DNA of 64,000 nt from Pantoea sp. (GTDB lineage Bacteria; Pseudomonadota; Gammaproteobacteria; Enterobacterales; Enterobacteriaceae), in assembly GCF_028283705.1 (NCBI RefSeq), contig NZ_JAPWKD010000032.1, positions 62,001-126,000 of the forward strand. Reading direction: 5' to 3'. Below, piece after piece: positions 1 to 11,375 of this stretch. Each line of letters begins with the position of its first letter. Position 1 is the first letter of the stretch. A model generated the notes under the pieces. It did no database searches. It was not told where the DNA came from and was given only the letters and a program-made list of their open reading frames with translations. Both the position numbers and the translations under genes were made by a program.

Positions 1-1
1 G

Positions 2-427
2 GGTTTTGACACCCGGCTGCTGGTGGTCGATCCACAGCATTCGGTTTTTTTTGATTACTGGCATAGCCGTGATAACCAGCTGCGCAGCGAACGTGGCAGC
101 ATGGTTGAAGGCATTGGCCGCCCACGCGTTGAACCCTCGTTCATGCCGGATGTCATTGATGAAATGATGAAAGTGCCGGACGTCGCAACCATTGCAGCGA
201 TGCTGAAACTGGAGCAGATTTTAGGACGCCGACCGGGAGCTTCCACTGGCACTAACTTCTGGGGCATGATGCAGGTGGCGAAGCGTATGCGGGCCCAGGG
301 GGAGCAAGGGTCACTGGTGACCATTTTATGCGACAGTGGCGAGCGTTATCCGGATACCTATTACGATCCCCAATGGGTGGCTGATCACATTGGCGATATC
401 GCGCCGTGGGTGCGTGAACTGCAATAA
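2..427 (+). CDS. PLP-dependent cysteine synthase family protein, C-terminal part
   Basis: The reading frame is open from the window edge to a TAA stop, so only the last 141 or so residues are visible. The text resembles the C-terminal half of fold-type II pyridoxal-phosphate enzymes related to cysteine synthase and cystathionine beta-synthase. It has a glycine-rich stretch (RRPGASTGTNFWG) that looks like the phosphate-holding loop, followed by TILCDSGERYPDTYY, which closely matches the conserved CysK/CysM C-terminal signature. The substrate cannot be told from this fragment. The gene is convergent with cof, and E. coli lacks a counterpart at this spot. The PLP lysine is not within the window. 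Confidence 0.75.
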   Translation, partial: GFDTRLLVVDPQHSVFFDYWHSRDNQLRSERGSMVEGIGRPRVEPSFMPDVIDEMMKVPDVATIAAMLKLEQILGRRPGASTGTNFWGMMQVAKRMRAQGEQGSLVTILCDSGERYPDTYYDPQWVADHIGDIAPWVRELQ

Positions 428-450
428 AAAACCGGACATCCTGTCCGGTT
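428..450. terminator. Bidirectional terminator between the PLP enzyme gene and cof
   Basis: A 9-bp perfect stem (430-438 with 442-450, three-base loop) is flanked by an A-run on its left. On the minus strand this gives a hairpin followed by a T-run, a classic intrinsic terminator for cof. On the plus strand the T tract is short, so termination there is probably weaker. Confidence 0.75.
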
Positions 451-461
451 CACTGCAAACC

Positions 462-1286
462 TCAGCATTCGGGGGAATAATCGAGGTGTGGTGTGGTCAT
501 CCAGTGATTTAAATAGTGAGACACCGCCTGTGTCTCGCAATGGCCAATAACCGGTAAATGGGGCAACACCGCTTTCAATTGATGCATGGCGTTGCCCATA
601 ATGAAGCCGTTACCTACCTGCTCCAGCATTTCGCGATCGTTCATGGCATCGCCAAACGCCATGCAATCCGCTAACGACAGTGAAAGGTGCTGGCACAGCC
701 ATGTCAGCGCAGCACCCTTGTGGCAACCCAACGGCAGTACTTCCAGACAATCCCAGGCAGAAAAACAAATATTCGCACGTTCGCCCAGCGCTTCACGCAG
801 TTCGATTTCCAGGGCACGCAGTGTTTCATGCGGGGCAATAAAGCAGATTTTGGTCACTTCATGAGCTGACATTTTCTTCAGGTCACGCAGCTGATACTGG
901 AAACCACTCATCACATGCGCTTCGCGTACAAAGGGCAACGGTTTGTCGGTAAACCAGCCTTCATCATTAAATACATGGATAGACGCGGGAGTTTGCCAGT
1001 GGCGATGAAGCACCTCTTCGGCGATCGATGGCGGCAAATCGCAGCCAAATAACAGGTTGCCATCCAGATCGTGCACGCGCGTGCCATTCCCGGTAATCAG
1101 CCATGCAGGCAGCGTAATCAGCTCCTTCACCACCGGTTGCATATCCAGCAAATGACGTCCGGTGGCAAAGGTCAGCGTGACGTCACGATGGTGTAAGGCG
1201 TGCAGACTGGCGAGCGTTTCTTTGCCTAAGCGATGTGTTGGCAGCAACAGCGTGCCATCCATATCAAATGCCGCGAGGCGGACCAT
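462..1286 (-). CDS. cof: HMP-PP phosphatase Cof (HAD family)
   Basis: This 274-residue protein belongs to the Cof-type haloacid dehalogenase hydrolases. Motif I (DMDGTLL) sits at residues 8-14 with the nucleophile and acid/base aspartates at 8 and 10, and motif IV ([11 protein letters not shown]) lies near residues 215-225. In E. coli, Cof hydrolyses the thiamine-pathway intermediate HMP-pyrophosphate and other small phosphates in the cytoplasm. The start follows a good Shine-Dalgarno (CAGGAG). It is divergent from ybaE, the same arrangement as in E. coli, which supports orthology. Substrate range is inferred from the family only. Confidence 0.9.
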   Translation of the reverse strand: MVRLAAFDMDGTLLLPTHRLGKETLASLHALHHRDVTLTFATGRHLLDMQPVVKELITLPAWLITGNGTRVHDLDGNLLFGCDLPPSIAEEVLHRHWQTPASIHVFNDEGWFTDKPLPFVREAHVMSGFQYQLRDLKKMSAHEVTKICFIAPHETLRALEIELREALGERANICFSAWDCLEVLPLGCHKGAALTWLCQHLSLSLADCMAFGDAMNDREMLEQVGNGFIMGNAMHQLKAVLPHLPVIGHCETQAVSHYLNHWMTTPHLDYSPEC

Positions 1287-1379
1287 GCGAGTTCTCCTGT
1301 CGGTTAGAGACCTTTACTATCGCCTGGTAATTACGGAACTAATAGTGAATACTTTTAGAAAACTGTTCCGGGTTTAGAT

Positions 1380-3107
1380 ATGCGCCAGCTTAATCGGGTC
1401 AATCAATTTCAGCGTCTCTGGCAACTTAGCCAGGGTGAAACGCAGCATCTGAGTGTCGCGACGATGGCACAGCACTGTTTTTGCAGTGAACGCCATATCC
1501 GCACCCTGTTACGGCAATGGCAGGAGGCCGACTGGCTGCGCTGGCAGGGCACTGCGGGACGCGGTAAACAGGGAACTCTGACCTTTCTCACCACCCCGGA
1601 TCAGCTACGCCAGCAACTTTTGCAGCAGCAACTTGCGGCAGGGGAAGCAACGCAGGCATTGCAGGTGCTGGATGTGCAACCGGAGCATTTGCTAACGATG
1701 CTGCGCCCATTGATGGGTGGACAATGGCTCAATCAGGCCCCGGTACTGCGTATTCCTTACTATCGGCCCCTCGAAGCGCTGCTGCCGCTGCATCTGACCG
1801 GGCGCGCCGAACAACACCTCGCCCGTCAGATCTTTTCCGGGCTGACGCGCTTTCGGGACAATAATGTTGAAGGCGACTTAGCCCATCACTGGCAGCATGA
1901 TGAAAGTGGCTGCGACTGGTTTTTCTGGCTGCGCCCGCAGCTCAGCTGGCATAACGATGAACCGCTGTATGCCACGCAACTGGTCACGCAGTTACACAAG
2001 ATTCTGCGTAGCGCACCGGGATTACGCTTGCTGGCTTCGGTTGAAAGCATCACTGCCCCTCACCCGCTGGCGCTGCGTATCCGCCTGCGCCACAGTGATT
2101 ATTGGCTGCCACAACGACTGGCGCATCAGTTTTGCCTGTTGCCACACCCGGAGCTTGCTACCATCGGCAGCGGTGCGTGGAAACTGGCGCATTTCACCGA
2201 TGAACTGGTGCGACTGGAAAGCCACCCGCGCTGGCATCTGCAACGGCCACTGATCCAGGCCGTTGAATACTGGATCACCCCGCAATTGTTTGATCGTACC
2301 CTTGGCACCAGTTGTCGCCATCCGGTGCAAATTGCTATTGGTGATCCTGACGAGCTTGATGCTCTGCGCCCGGTCGATCGCAGCATCAGCCTGGGATTCT
2401 GCTACCTGGCACCGCGCATCTCATCCCGGCTCAGCTCAGCACAAGCCAAAACCCTGATTTCACTGATTCAGCGTAGCGGCATGATTCAGCAGTTACCGCT
2501 GGATGAGGGGCTCATCACGCCAAGCCTGGAGCTGCTGCCCGGCTGGCCAGTCCCCCCACCCGCCGAAGAAAATGCGCCGCTGCCCGCCACACTGACACTG
2601 CATTATCATCTGCCGGTTGAGCTTCATGTGATGACTGAAGCACTGAAACCCCTGCTGGCCAGCTATGGTTGCCAGCTGACCTGCATATTCCATGATGTGA
2701 AAAGCTGGCGCGATGAACGCGAGCTGGCCGATGCAGACGTGGTGATGGGTGATCGTCTGATTGGCGATGCGCCACTGTTTACCCTGATCAGCTGGCTGGA
2801 AAACGATCCGGTATGGCAACCGCTCAGGGGTGCGCACAGTGACATCCATTTACGTCAACATTTGCGCGAGATCGCTCAACAACAGAACCCGGATCAGCGT
2901 GCTATTCTTAGCCACCAGCTGTTTGAGCAACTGATGCGCGCCGGTTATCTGCTGCCATTATTTAATTATCGCTACCAGATTTCAGCCCCGCCCGGCGTGG
3001 AAGGCATTCAACTCAATAGCCTGGGCTGGTTCGACTTCACGCGTGCCTGGATACCACCACCAGCCGCAGTCGATACTGTTCATCACACACCCGAGCCATT
3101 ACCATAG
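1380..3107 (+). CDS. ybaE: SgrR-family transcriptional regulator YbaE
   Basis: The protein has 575 residues and the two-part build of SgrR: an N-terminal winged-helix DNA-binding region (about 1-110, with [12 protein letters not shown] looking like the recognition region) followed by a solute-binding-protein-like domain (SBP_bac_5 type, roughly 160 onward). No signal peptide is present, so the binding domain is cytoplasmic and probably senses a small ligand. Position between cof and queC matches E. coli ybaE, whose product is near the same size. The ligand and target genes are unknown. Confidence 0.85.
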   Translation: MRQLNRVNQFQRLWQLSQGETQHLSVATMAQHCFCSERHIRTLLRQWQEADWLRWQGTAGRGKQGTLTFLTTPDQLRQQLLQQQLAAGEATQALQVLDVQPEHLLTMLRPLMGGQWLNQAPVLRIPYYRPLEALLPLHLTGRAEQHLARQIFSGLTRFRDNNVEGDLAHHWQHDESGCDWFFWLRPQLSWHNDEPLYATQLVTQLHKILRSAPGLRLLASVESITAPHPLALRIRLRHSDYWLPQRLAHQFCLLPHPELATIGSGAWKLAHFTDELVRLESHPRWHLQRPLIQAVEYWITPQLFDRTLGTSCRHPVQIAIGDPDELDALRPVDRSISLGFCYLAPRISSRLSSAQAKTLISLIQRSGMIQQLPLDEGLITPSLELLPGWPVPPPAEENAPLPATLTLHYHLPVELHVMTEALKPLLASYGCQLTCIFHDVKSWRDERELADADVVMGDRLIGDAPLFTLISWLENDPVWQPLRGAHSDIHLRQHLREIAQQQNPDQRAILSHQLFEQLMRAGYLLPLFNYRYQISAPPGVEGIQLNSLGWFDFTRAWIPPPAAVDTVHHTPEPLP

Positions 3108-3133
3108 CGGCTCGGTTTTATACGGAAGAAAAG

Positions 3134-3829
3134 ATGAAAAGAGCCGTTGTAGTTTTTAGTGGCGGACAAGACTCCACCACCTGCTTAATTCAGGCGTTGC
3201 AACAATATGATGAAGTGCATTGCGTCACCTTTGATTATGGTCAGCGCCATCGTGAAGAAATTGAGGTGGCATCCGAACTGGCACATAAGCTCGGTGCCCG
3301 GGCGCACAAAGTGCTGGATGTGACGTTGCTGAACGAATTAGCCGTCAGTAGCCTGACGCGCGATAACATCCCGGTCCCGGCTTATGATCCTGAAGCCAGT
3401 GGTTTGCCAAGCACCTTTGTGCCGGGTCGCAATATCCTGTTTTTAACGCTGGCCTCAATTTATGCCTATCAGGTTGAAGCCGAAGCGGTGATCACCGGCG
3501 TGTGCGAAACTGACTTCTCCGGCTACCCTGACTGCCGCGATGAGTTTGTTAAGGCCCTGAATAACGCCGTCAGTCTGGGAATGGCGCGCAATATTCGTTT
3601 CGAAACACCGCTGATGTGGCTGAACAAAGCCGAAACCTGGGCGCTGGCCGACTACTGGCAGCAACTGCCACTGGTACGTGCTGAAACGCTGACCTGCTAT
3701 AACGGCGTAAAAGGCGATGGTTGTGGCGAATGTGCCGCCTGCCATTTACGTGCGCGTGGTCTGGCGGATTACCAGGCGAATGCAGCGGCGATTATGGCGC
3801 AGATGAAACAGAAAAGTGCTCTGGCCTGA
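3134..3829 (+). CDS. queC: 7-cyano-7-deazaguanine (preQ0) synthase QueC
   Basis: QueC converts 7-carboxy-7-deazaguanine to preQ0 using ATP and ammonia, a step on the way to queuosine in tRNA. The 231-residue product shows the PP-loop ATP site FSGGQDSTT near the N-terminus and a zinc site of four cysteines at 188, 197, 200 and 203, the same spacing as the E. coli enzyme. It follows ybaE by 26 bp. Two later queuosine genes, tgt and queA, lie at 44.6-46.9 kb in this same window. Confidence 0.96.
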   Translation: MKRAVVVFSGGQDSTTCLIQALQQYDEVHCVTFDYGQRHREEIEVASELAHKLGARAHKVLDVTLLNELAVSSLTRDNIPVPAYDPEASGLPSTFVPGRNILFLTLASIYAYQVEAEAVITGVCETDFSGYPDCRDEFVKALNNAVSLGMARNIRFETPLMWLNKAETWALADYWQQLPLVRAETLTCYNGVKGDGCGECAACHLRARGLADYQANAAAIMAQMKQKSALA

Positions 3830-3843
3830 TCCCTCCGAAATCG

Positions 3844-3864
3844 GCTGGCGTCGCTGACGCCAGC
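3844..3864. terminator. Hairpin between convergent queC and fadM
   Basis: A perfect 9-bp GC-rich stem with a three-base loop (3844-3852 with 3856-3864) lies between two converging genes. There is no clear T-run on either side, so termination may be weak or Rho-assisted. Confidence 0.45.
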
Positions 3865-3872
3865 TCTGTCAG

Positions 3873-4271
3873 CTAAACCATCAGTGCCGCCAGACGTTCA
3901 CGCAGTTCCCCTTCCATCGGCACTGCTTTTTGCGTGCGCAAATCAATACAAACAAAAGTTAATGCCGCATCAGCAACCGGCGAACCATCGCTGGCCAGCA
4001 ATACACGTTGCGAAATGACACCACTCTTGCCATTCAATTGAGCAATCTCACTCTCAATGGTCAGTACGTCGCCCAGCACAGCCGGGCGGCGATAGTTAAT
4101 GTTGATATTCACCACCACAAAGGCGAGTTTCTGCTGTACCAGCCAGTTAAACGCATCGACATCTTCCAGCCACTGCCAGCGCGCTTCCTCCAGAAACTCC
4201 AGGTAACGCGCGTTGTTAACATGCTGATAGACATCAAGATGGTAGCCGCGCACTTTGATTGTGGTCTGCAT
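3873..4271 (-). CDS. fadM: Long-chain acyl-CoA thioesterase III FadM
   Basis: This is a 132-residue hotdog-fold thioesterase of the YbgC/FadM (4HBT) type. The hallmark DVYQHVNNARYLEF begins with the likely catalytic aspartate at residue 13. In E. coli FadM hydrolyses unsaturated long-chain acyl-CoA by-products of beta-oxidation. The start is preceded by AGGAG. The gene sits between queC and ybaV as in E. coli, and length is typical. Confidence 0.92.
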   Translation of the reverse strand: MQTTIKVRGYHLDVYQHVNNARYLEFLEEARWQWLEDVDAFNWLVQQKLAFVVVNININYRRPAVLGDVLTIESEIAQLNGKSGVISQRVLLASDGSPVADAALTFVCIDLRTQKAVPMEGELRERLAALMV

Positions 4272-4373
4272 TGTTGCTCCTGATTAGGCTGAGAATGACA
4301 ACTGGTTGGACCTGTTGAGCATAGCACAGCGTAAATGCAGGTCTGCTTCATCCTTCATGAGTCGCGAGCTTTC

Positions 4374-4736
<363 letters not shown>

Positions 4737-4780
4737 TCACAGCATGGGTAAAGGCTCAAAAGCGGATAATCAGAAATGGA

Positions 4781-4802
4781 AAAGGCCGCATAAGCGGCCT
4801 TT
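4781..4802 (-). terminator. Intrinsic terminator of ppiD
   Basis: A perfect 9-bp stem (4781-4789 with 4794-4802) with a four-base loop lies just after the ppiD stop on the minus strand and is followed on that strand by a T-rich stretch. Confidence 0.75.
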
Positions 4803-4837
4803 GGTTGTTTCAGCGGTTCTGATTTTTTTTGCGAGGC

Positions 4838-6706
4838 TTACTGCATTTGTGCGGCTGCGCCGTACTTGATTTTGGCGTCTTTACGCAGGTTTTCCAGCAG
4901 GGCTTCGAAGGCGATCTGCGCGTTATTCTGCGTCACACCTTTCACCATCTGGTCAATCTGCGGCTGCGGCATGCTACCCGCGCTGACTTTATCCAGGGCT
5001 ACCAGTACCACATTGCCCTGCATATCTTCGCTCACACCCCAGGACGGTTTGTTATCCGCTGGCTGTGGCAGATTAAATGCTGACTGCGCGACCGGATCCT
5101 GCGCATTGCGATCAACCGATTTGCTGGCGCTGAGCGTCAGACCGGCGGCCTGCAACACATCCTGCTTACCGGCATTGAGATCGGCCAACAGTTTGTTCGC
5201 CTGCTCTTTCGCCTGCTGCGTGGCTTTATCATGTTTCAGAGTATCGGCGATTTGCGCTTTCACCTGATCCAGCGGTTTCACTGCTTCTGGCTTATGTTCG
5301 CTGATACGCAGTACAAACGCGCGATCACCATCGACTGAAATGATGTCCGAGTTATTGCCCGGCGCACCGTTCTGACCCACGAGACCACCGTTGAAAATCG
5401 CCTGTTTAACCGCGTCGAAATCCAGATCCTGCGGTACGCTGTCCTGGCTAAACCAGTCAGTCTCCACCACTTTCAGACCTGAAGCCTCAGCGGCACCCGC
5501 CAGGGATTCGTTATCGTTGCTGGCCGCTTCGCTGACTTTCTGCTGCATTTTATAGAAGGCATCCACCGCTTTTTCCTGCTTCACTTTGTCAGCAACGGCA
5601 GCATGTACTTCTGCCAGCGGTTTCACCTGCTCCGGCTGGATGTCATCCAGACGCGCAATCAGGAAGCCCACGGATGACTTGATGACACCAGAGAGCTGAC
5701 CTTTTTCCGTCAGATTGGCGTTTTTGAGTTCATCAGGGGTAGTGTTCGGTTCCAGCCAGCCCATGTCACCGCCTTTACGGGCGGAGATCGGGTCGATAGA
5801 TTTGCTCTTCGCCAGCGTCGCAAAATCTTCGCCTTTTTTCAGCGCATCCAGCACGGCGTTAGCATCTGCTTCAGTTTTAGTCTGAATCACGCTGTAACGG
5901 TTACGCTGCGGCTGAGAATAATCGGCTTTGTGCTGATCGAACCAGCTCTGGATATCCGCTTCGCTGGCCGTTTCCTGCAGGCTGGCAGCATCCATTTTGA
6001 TATAGCTCACACGGAACTGCTCAGGCGCCATAAAGCTGCTCTGATGCTGCTGGTAATACTGGCTGATTTCATCGTCAGTCACGGTTTGTTTTGCCGCCAG
6101 CGCATTGACATCAATCGTCGCCTGACGAATTTCACGTTGCTGTGCCACCAGGTCAACCAGTTTGCTGGTTTCGCCTTTCAGCATGAAATCGGTGTTGGCC
6201 ACAGCGTTGATCAGCTGCTGTGTCGCCAGCTGCTTACGCAGTGCTTCAGCATATTGGTCAGCGGTGAACCCCATGCTGCTGATCAGGCCGTTATATTTGA
6301 CGTTGTCGAACTTACCATTGGTCTGGAAAGCCTGCTGACTGAAAATCGCCTGCTTGACCTGGTCATCGCTGATACCAATGTGTAAATCTTTGATGTACTG
6401 ATCAAGCAGAGCCTGATCAATCAACTGAGAAAGCGCCTGCTGGCGCATCTGCTGCATATAGCCTTCGTTGCTGGCCAGCTGCGAGAATTGATCACCCAGC
6501 ATCTGTTGCTGGCGATTGCGCTCATTGTTATAAGCCTGTTCCAGCTCTGCCCGGCTGATTTCGTGGCCGTTCACTTTGGCAGCATAATCACTGTTACCGC
6601 CAATCAGGTAGTTGCCCACCCCGGTCAGTACAAAGGACAGGATAATCAATCCCAGAATGATTTTGAGCACGACGTGATTTCCCGCCGCACGTAAATTGTC
6701 CATCAT
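4838..6706 (-). CDS. ppiD: Periplasmic folding chaperone PpiD
   Basis: PpiD is an inner-membrane-anchored chaperone that meets polypeptides leaving the SecYEG channel. The start MMDNLRA was chosen because it matches the E. coli N-terminus and yields 622 residues (E. coli 623); the frame stays open 50 codons further upstream, but that part lacks family resemblance. A single transmembrane helix lies at about 15-35, a SurA-like N-terminal chaperone region follows, and a parvulin domain spans about 265-355 (GGDMGWL, SSVGFLIARLDDI). The E. coli parvulin domain is catalytically inactive. It sits between hupB and ybaV as in E. coli. Confidence 0.95.
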   Translation of the reverse strand: MMDNLRAAGNHVVLKIILGLIILSFVLTGVGNYLIGGNSDYAAKVNGHEISRAELEQAYNNERNRQQQMLGDQFSQLASNEGYMQQMRQQALSQLIDQALLDQYIKDLHIGISDDQVKQAIFSQQAFQTNGKFDNVKYNGLISSMGFTADQYAEALRKQLATQQLINAVANTDFMLKGETSKLVDLVAQQREIRQATIDVNALAAKQTVTDDEISQYYQQHQSSFMAPEQFRVSYIKMDAASLQETASEADIQSWFDQHKADYSQPQRNRYSVIQTKTEADANAVLDALKKGEDFATLAKSKSIDPISARKGGDMGWLEPNTTPDELKNANLTEKGQLSGVIKSSVGFLIARLDDIQPEQVKPLAEVHAAVADKVKQEKAVDAFYKMQQKVSEAASNDNESLAGAAEASGLKVVETDWFSQDSVPQDLDFDAVKQAIFNGGLVGQNGAPGNNSDIISVDGDRAFVLRISEHKPEAVKPLDQVKAQIADTLKHDKATQQAKEQANKLLADLNAGKQDVLQAAGLTLSASKSVDRNAQDPVAQSAFNLPQPADNKPSWGVSEDMQGNVVLVALDKVSAGSMPQPQIDQMVKGVTQNNAQIAFEALLENLRKDAKIKYGAAAQMQ

Positions 6707-6840
6707 GGTATGACAACACTCCGCTGTAGTGTGAATGTAAAGCTCTGACACGATGTCATCATCGTGCAGCTGCAGTTCAGGCTGGCAGCTGGCAACCCTG
6801 CGGAGACAAGAGCCAAAGGCTTTTTGCTGCGCATCAGAAT

Positions 6841-6868
6841 AAAAAAGGCACATCAAAAATGATGTGCC
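6841..6868 (-). terminator. Intrinsic terminator of hupB
   Basis: An 8-bp perfect stem (6847-6854 with 6861-6868) is followed on the minus strand by six T residues. It lies in the ppiD upstream region, downstream of hupB, so ppiD needs its own promoter. Confidence 0.85.
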
Positions 6869-6943
6869 CGTATGTTACATGAGAACGGCTTTTGCGTCCT
6901 CAATCCATCGAAGAAAATGCTTCAACGGATGTGACAACAGTCA

Positions 6944-7216
6944 TTAATTGACAGCGTCTTTCAGTGCCTTACCAGCACGGAAGCCCGGCACTTTACCAGC
7001 CGGAATGGTGATTTCTTTACCGGTTTGCGGGTTACGGCCGGTGCGAGCAGCGCGCTCACGAACAGAGAAAGTACCGAAACCAACCAGTGCCACTTCATCA
7101 CCGCCTTTCAGCGCATCAGAAACGGAGCCCATGAATGCATCTAATACACGTCCCGCTGCCGCTTTAGAAATATCCGCATCCGCAGCAATTTTGTCGATCA
7201 ACTGTGACTTATTCAC
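6944..7216 (-). CDS. hupB: DNA-binding protein HU-beta
   Basis: HU-beta is a histone-like nucleoid protein that pairs with HU-alpha and bends DNA without sequence preference. The 90-residue product carries the DNA-arm signature [18 protein letters not shown] and the conserved end [13 protein letters not shown] chose the GTG at 7214-7216 because it gives the exact E. coli length and N-terminus and because the GAGGGG ribosome site is nine bases upstream; an in-frame ATG three codons earlier (7223-7225) lies right against that site and would be poorly spaced. Confidence 0.95.
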   Translation of the reverse strand: MNKSQLIDKIAADADISKAAAGRVLDAFMGSVSDALKGGDEVALVGFGTFSVRERAARTGRNPQTGKEITIPAGKVPGFRAGKALKDAVN

Positions 7217-7363
7217 TCTATTCATCCCCTCTTTTATTATTCACATCGTATCCGAGCTTCCCGCCGGGTACGAACGCGCAGCCAGTTATATCAAGCCTTT
7301 CGAGCCGAAACAACGGTATTCATCTTAATCGTTGATCCAGCAGCCCCCTAACTTAGCGGCACA

Positions 7364-7400
7364 AAAAAAGGCTGGCAAGCACCATTTGGCCTGCCAGCCT
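7364..7400 (-). terminator. Intrinsic terminator of lon
   Basis: A 9-bp stem (7370-7378 with 7392-7400) with a loop that can extend the pairing is followed on the minus strand by seven T residues. It separates lon from hupB. Confidence 0.85.
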
Positions 7401-7429
7401 CGCTTTTTAGCGGTTTTTGCCGTTAATCA

Positions 7430-9784
7430 CTATTTTGCGGTCGCAACCAGCATCCCGTAAGGCGCATTTTCCAGCGCCAGGTTCAGCACCTCTTCAATGC
7501 GTTTCACCGGATGAATGGTCAGATCGGCAATCACGTTCTGTGGAATTTCTTCCAGATCGCGTTTGTTCTCATCCGGGATCAGCACCGTTTTGATGCCACC
7601 ACGGTGTGCTGCCAGCAGTTTCTCTTTCAAGCCACCAATTGGCAGTACCTGACCACGCAGCGTGATCTCACCGGTCATCGCCACATCAGAACGCACCGGG
7701 TTGCCGGTCAGACAGGACACCAGCGCAGTACACATCGCGATACCTGCGCTCGGACCATCTTTCGGCGTCGCACCTTCCGGCACGTGAACGTGGATATCAC
7801 GTTTCTCGTAGAAATCGCCGTTAATACCCAGTTTTTCAGCGCGAGCACGAACCACGGTCAAAGCGGCCTGGATGGATTCCTGCATCACTTCACCCAGTGA
7901 ACCGGTATAGGTCAGTTTACCTTTACCCGGTACACAGGCGGTTTCGATGGTCAGCAGATCACCACCCACTTCTGTCCACGCCAGACCCGTCACCTGACCT
8001 ACTCGGTTTTCGCTGTCGGCACGGCCATAGTCAAAGCGTTGTACCCCAAGGAAATCTTTGAGGTTGTCACCGTTGATGCTGATGTGTTTTTTCTCTTTAT
8101 CCATCAGCAACGCTTTCACCGCTTTACGGCACAATTTGGAGAGTTCACGCTCCAGGCTACGCACGCCAGCTTCACGGGTGTAGTAGCGGATGATGCCCAT
8201 AATCGCGCTGTCATCGACGCTGATTTCTTTCTCTTTCAGCGCATTACGCTCAATCTGTTTCGGCAGCAGGTGCTGTTTCGCGATGTTCAGTTTTTCATCT
8301 TCGGTATAACCGGAAAGACGAATCACTTCCATACGGTCAAGCAGCGGCGCCGGGATGTTCATTGAGTTTGAGGTCGCTACGAACATCACGTCTGACAGAT
8401 CGTAATCCACTTCGAGATAGTGATCGTTAAAGGCGATGTTCTGTTCCGGATCCAGTACCTCAAGCAGCGCAGAAGCAGGATCGCCACGCATGTCCGAAGA
8501 CATTTTGTCGATCTCATCCAGCAGGAACAGCGGGTTTTTCACCCCGACTTTCGCCATTTTCTGGATCAGTTTGCCCGGCATAGAACCAATATAGGTACGA
8601 CGATGACCGCGGATTTCCGCTTCATCACGCACGCCACCCAGCGCCATACGGACATACTTACGGCCTGTCGCTTTGGCGATAGACTGGCCCAGAGAGGTTT
8701 TACCTACCCCCGGCGGTCCGACCAGACACAGGATCGGTCCTTTGATTTTGCTGACGCGACTTTGCACCGCAAGATACTCAAGGATACGGTCTTTCACGCG
8801 TTCCAGGCCGTAGTGATCGGTATCCAGCGTTTCCTGAGCTTTGCGCAGATCTTTCTTCACTTTGCTGCGCGCATTCCACGGTACCTGCACCATCCAGTCG
8901 ATGTAGCCACGTACCACGGTTGCTTCAGCCGACATCGGTGACATCATTTTCAGCTTCTGCAGCTCAGCTTCGGCTTTTTCGCGCGCTTCGTCTGGCATTT
9001 TTGCCGCTTCGATTTTGCGTTTCAGCGCTTCATATTCATCAGGCGCATCGTCCATCTCGCCCAATTCTTTCTGAATCGCTTTCATCTGCTCATTCAGGTA
9101 ATACTCGCGCTGGCTTTTCTCCATCTGCTTTTTCACGCGGTTGCGAATACGCTTCTCAACCTGCAGCAGATCGATTTCAGACTCCATCATTGCCATCAGA
9201 TATTCCAGACGCTCGTTAACGTCGGACATCTCCAGCACGGATTGTTTGTCTGCCAGTTTCAACGGCATATGCGCCGCAACGGTGTCAGCCAGACGGGCTG
9301 CATCGTCAATGCTATTCAGTGAGGTCAGGACCTCAGGAGGAATTTTTTTGTTGAGCTTGATGTAGCCTTCAAATTGATTGATAGCGGTACGGACCAGCAC
9401 TTCCTGTTCGCGCTCTTCAATTTCCGGCGAGATCAGATATTCAGCCTGGGCTACAAAGTGGTCGCCGTTGTCTGCCAGCGTGGTGATATGGGCACGCTGT
9501 AAACCTTCAACCAGCACTTTGACCGTGCCGTCCGGCAGCTTCAGCATTTGCAATACCGAAGCGACGGTCCCTACAGAGAAGAGATCGTTAATACCAGGTT
9601 CATCCGTTGAAGCCTCTTTCTGTGCAACCAGCATGATCTTTTTATCATGATCCATCGCGGCTTCGAGGCACCGAATCGATTTTTCCCGACCAACAAACAA
9701 CGGAATTACCATGTGCGGATAAACCACCACGTCGCGCAACGGCAACACGGGGATTTCAATGCGTTCAGAACGCTCAGGATTCAT
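7430..9784 (-). CDS. lon: ATP-dependent protease Lon (La)
   Basis: Lon is a soluble homohexameric AAA+ protease that removes misfolded proteins and regulators such as SulA and RcsA. All 784 residues are present: N-terminal substrate-binding domain (about 10-200), Walker [12 protein letters not shown] near 356, Walker [10 protein letters not shown] near 420, and the C-terminal protease domain with catalytic serine in DGPSAGIAM near 679 and lysine in [10 protein letters not shown] near 722. The ribosome site is GAGAG. A sigma-32-like promoter is upstream, so heat-shock control is likely. It lies between clpX and hupB as in E. coli. Confidence 0.98.
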   Translation of the reverse strand: MNPERSERIEIPVLPLRDVVVYPHMVIPLFVGREKSIRCLEAAMDHDKKIMLVAQKEASTDEPGINDLFSVGTVASVLQMLKLPDGTVKVLVEGLQRAHITTLADNGDHFVAQAEYLISPEIEEREQEVLVRTAINQFEGYIKLNKKIPPEVLTSLNSIDDAARLADTVAAHMPLKLADKQSVLEMSDVNERLEYLMAMMESEIDLLQVEKRIRNRVKKQMEKSQREYYLNEQMKAIQKELGEMDDAPDEYEALKRKIEAAKMPDEAREKAEAELQKLKMMSPMSAEATVVRGYIDWMVQVPWNARSKVKKDLRKAQETLDTDHYGLERVKDRILEYLAVQSRVSKIKGPILCLVGPPGVGKTSLGQSIAKATGRKYVRMALGGVRDEAEIRGHRRTYIGSMPGKLIQKMAKVGVKNPLFLLDEIDKMSSDMRGDPASALLEVLDPEQNIAFNDHYLEVDYDLSDVMFVATSNSMNIPAPLLDRMEVIRLSGYTEDEKLNIAKQHLLPKQIERNALKEKEISVDDSAIMGIIRYYTREAGVRSLERELSKLCRKAVKALLMDKEKKHISINGDNLKDFLGVQRFDYGRADSENRVGQVTGLAWTEVGGDLLTIETACVPGKGKLTYTGSLGEVMQESIQAALTVVRARAEKLGINGDFYEKRDIHVHVPEGATPKDGPSAGIAMCTALVSCLTGNPVRSDVAMTGEITLRGQVLPIGGLKEKLLAAHRGGIKTVLIPDENKRDLEEIPQNVIADLTIHPVKRIEEVLNLALENAPYGMLVATAK

Positions 9785-9870
9785 AGAGCTCTCTCTTAGT
9801 TTAATGTCCGCCAGGTGATGGGAACCGCCTGAACACAGTCAATTTGCAGTTAAACCCACAGGATATTGAG

Positions 9871-9898
9871 TATATGGGGATGCTTATCCGACATTCAA
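9871..9898 (-). promoter_or_regulatory. Sigma-32 (heat shock) promoter of lon
   Basis: On the minus strand TTGAAT (-35, at 9893-9898) and CCCCATATA (-10, at 9871-9879) are separated by 13 bases, matching the sigma-32 consensus CTTGAA...CCCCATnT and resembling the E. coli lon promoter. The leader to the ATG would be roughly 80 nucleotides. Confidence 0.8.
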
Positions 9899-9920
9899 TG
9901 TCACAGGCGTGAGAAAAACA

Positions 9921-9943
9921 AAAGGGGAAAGATTTTCCCCTTT
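9921..9943 (-). terminator. Intrinsic terminator of clpX
   Basis: A 10-bp stem (9921-9930 with 9934-9943) with a three-base loop and T-rich flanks on both sides lies just after the clpX stop, upstream of the lon promoter. Confidence 0.8.
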
Positions 9944-9974
9944 TTTAAGATAACAACGTGGTTTAATTGTTTAT

Positions 9975-11246
9975 TTATTCGCCAGAAGCCTGCGCTTCAT
10001 GCTTACCATAAATCAACATCGGCTCTGATTGACCATCGATAACCGACTCATCAATCACTACTTTCTCCACGTCTTCCATTGAAGGCAGGTCGTACATGGT
10101 TTCGAGTAACGCACCTTCCACGATTGAACGCAGACCACGCGCACCGGTTTTACGTGACATCGCTTTCTTAGCAATCGCTGTCAGCGCTTCATCACGGAAC
10201 TCCAGCTCGACACCTTCCAGGTTAAACAACGCCTGGTACTGTTTGGTCAGCGCATTTTTCGGCTCACGCAGGATCTGAATCAGGGCTTCTTCACTCAGCT
10301 CGTTTAGCGTAGCAACCACTGGCAGACGACCAATGAACTCAGGAATCAGACCGAACTTGATCAGATCTTCTGGCTCCACCTGTGACAGCAGTTCACCTTC
10401 GCTGGCTTTCTGTGACTTGCCTTTCACCGTCGCTCCGAAACCAATACCTGAACCGGTTTCTACGCGCTGGGAAATCACTTTGTCGAGACCGGCGAATGCG
10501 CCACCACAGATGAACAGGATCTTCGAGGTATCAACCTGCAAAAATTCCTGCTGCGGGTGCTTACGGCCACCCTGCGGCGGTACGGCAGCCACGGTGCCTT
10601 CGATCAGTTTCAGCAACGCCTGCTGCACGCCTTCGCCCGATACGTCACGGGTGATTGACGGGTTGTCAGACTTGCGTGAAATCTTGTCAATTTCATCGAT
10701 GTAAACAATGCCGCGCTGGGCTTTCTGCACATCGTAATCGCATTTCTGCAGCAGTTTCTGGATGATGTTTTCCACATCTTCGCCCACATACCCCGCTTCA
10801 GTCAGCGTGGTTGCATCGGCCATGGTAAACGGCACATCCAGCAAACGTGCCAGCGTTTCCGCCAGCAGGGTTTTCCCGCTACCGGTTGGACCGATCAGCA
10901 GAATGTTACTTTTGCCCAGCTCGATACCATTGCTGGTATCACCATTGCGCAAACGCTTGTAGTGGTTGTACACCGCCACAGCCAGCACCTTTTTCGCCTT
11001 TTCCTGACCGATGACATAATCATCGAGATGATGGCGGATTTCATGCGGCGTCGGCAGCGCACTGCGCTCGCGATGCGGGGCAACCTCTTTAATCTCTTCG
11101 CGAATGATGTCGTTACATAAATCGACACATTCGTCGCAGATATACACTGACGGCCCGGCAATCAGCTTACGCACTTCATGCTGGCTTTTGCCGCAAAAAG
11201 AGCAGTACAGCAACTTACCTGAACCGTCTTTGCGCTTATCTGTCAT
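9975..11246 (-). CDS. clpX: ATP-dependent Clp protease ATP-binding subunit ClpX
   Basis: ClpX is the hexameric unfoldase that feeds tagged or specific substrates to ClpP. The 423-residue protein has the N-terminal zinc-binding dimer domain (CSFCGK and CDECVDLC), Walker [13 protein letters not shown], the pore loop [10 protein letters not shown], Walker [11 protein letters not shown], and the IGF-type ClpP-docking sequence [10 protein letters not shown]. Length equals or nearly equals that of E. coli. It lies 129 bp after clpP, in the usual clpP-clpX order, with an AGAGG ribosome site. Confidence 0.98.
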   Translation of the reverse strand: MTDKRKDGSGKLLYCSFCGKSQHEVRKLIAGPSVYICDECVDLCNDIIREEIKEVAPHRERSALPTPHEIRHHLDDYVIGQEKAKKVLAVAVYNHYKRLRNGDTSNGIELGKSNILLIGPTGSGKTLLAETLARLLDVPFTMADATTLTEAGYVGEDVENIIQKLLQKCDYDVQKAQRGIVYIDEIDKISRKSDNPSITRDVSGEGVQQALLKLIEGTVAAVPPQGGRKHPQQEFLQVDTSKILFICGGAFAGLDKVISQRVETGSGIGFGATVKGKSQKASEGELLSQVEPEDLIKFGLIPEFIGRLPVVATLNELSEEALIQILREPKNALTKQYQALFNLEGVELEFRDEALTAIAKKAMSRKTGARGLRSIVEGALLETMYDLPSMEDVEKVVIDESVIDGQSEPMLIYGKHEAQASGE

Positions 11247-11375
11247 CAGCTAACCTCTTTTCGTTCTCAGGCCATACTGGCGTACGGCACTGGCCGTGCA
11301 TTTACGGCCGATATTCATTCAACCCACCTGCCCTTCGTCCTGTTAACTATAGCGCAGGAGCCGGGCAGATGTGTC

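Noticed and set aside
4838-6856. A longer PpiD with a 50-residue N-terminal extension
   Set aside because: The extension does not resemble the family, would bury the membrane anchor, and overlaps the hupB terminator.
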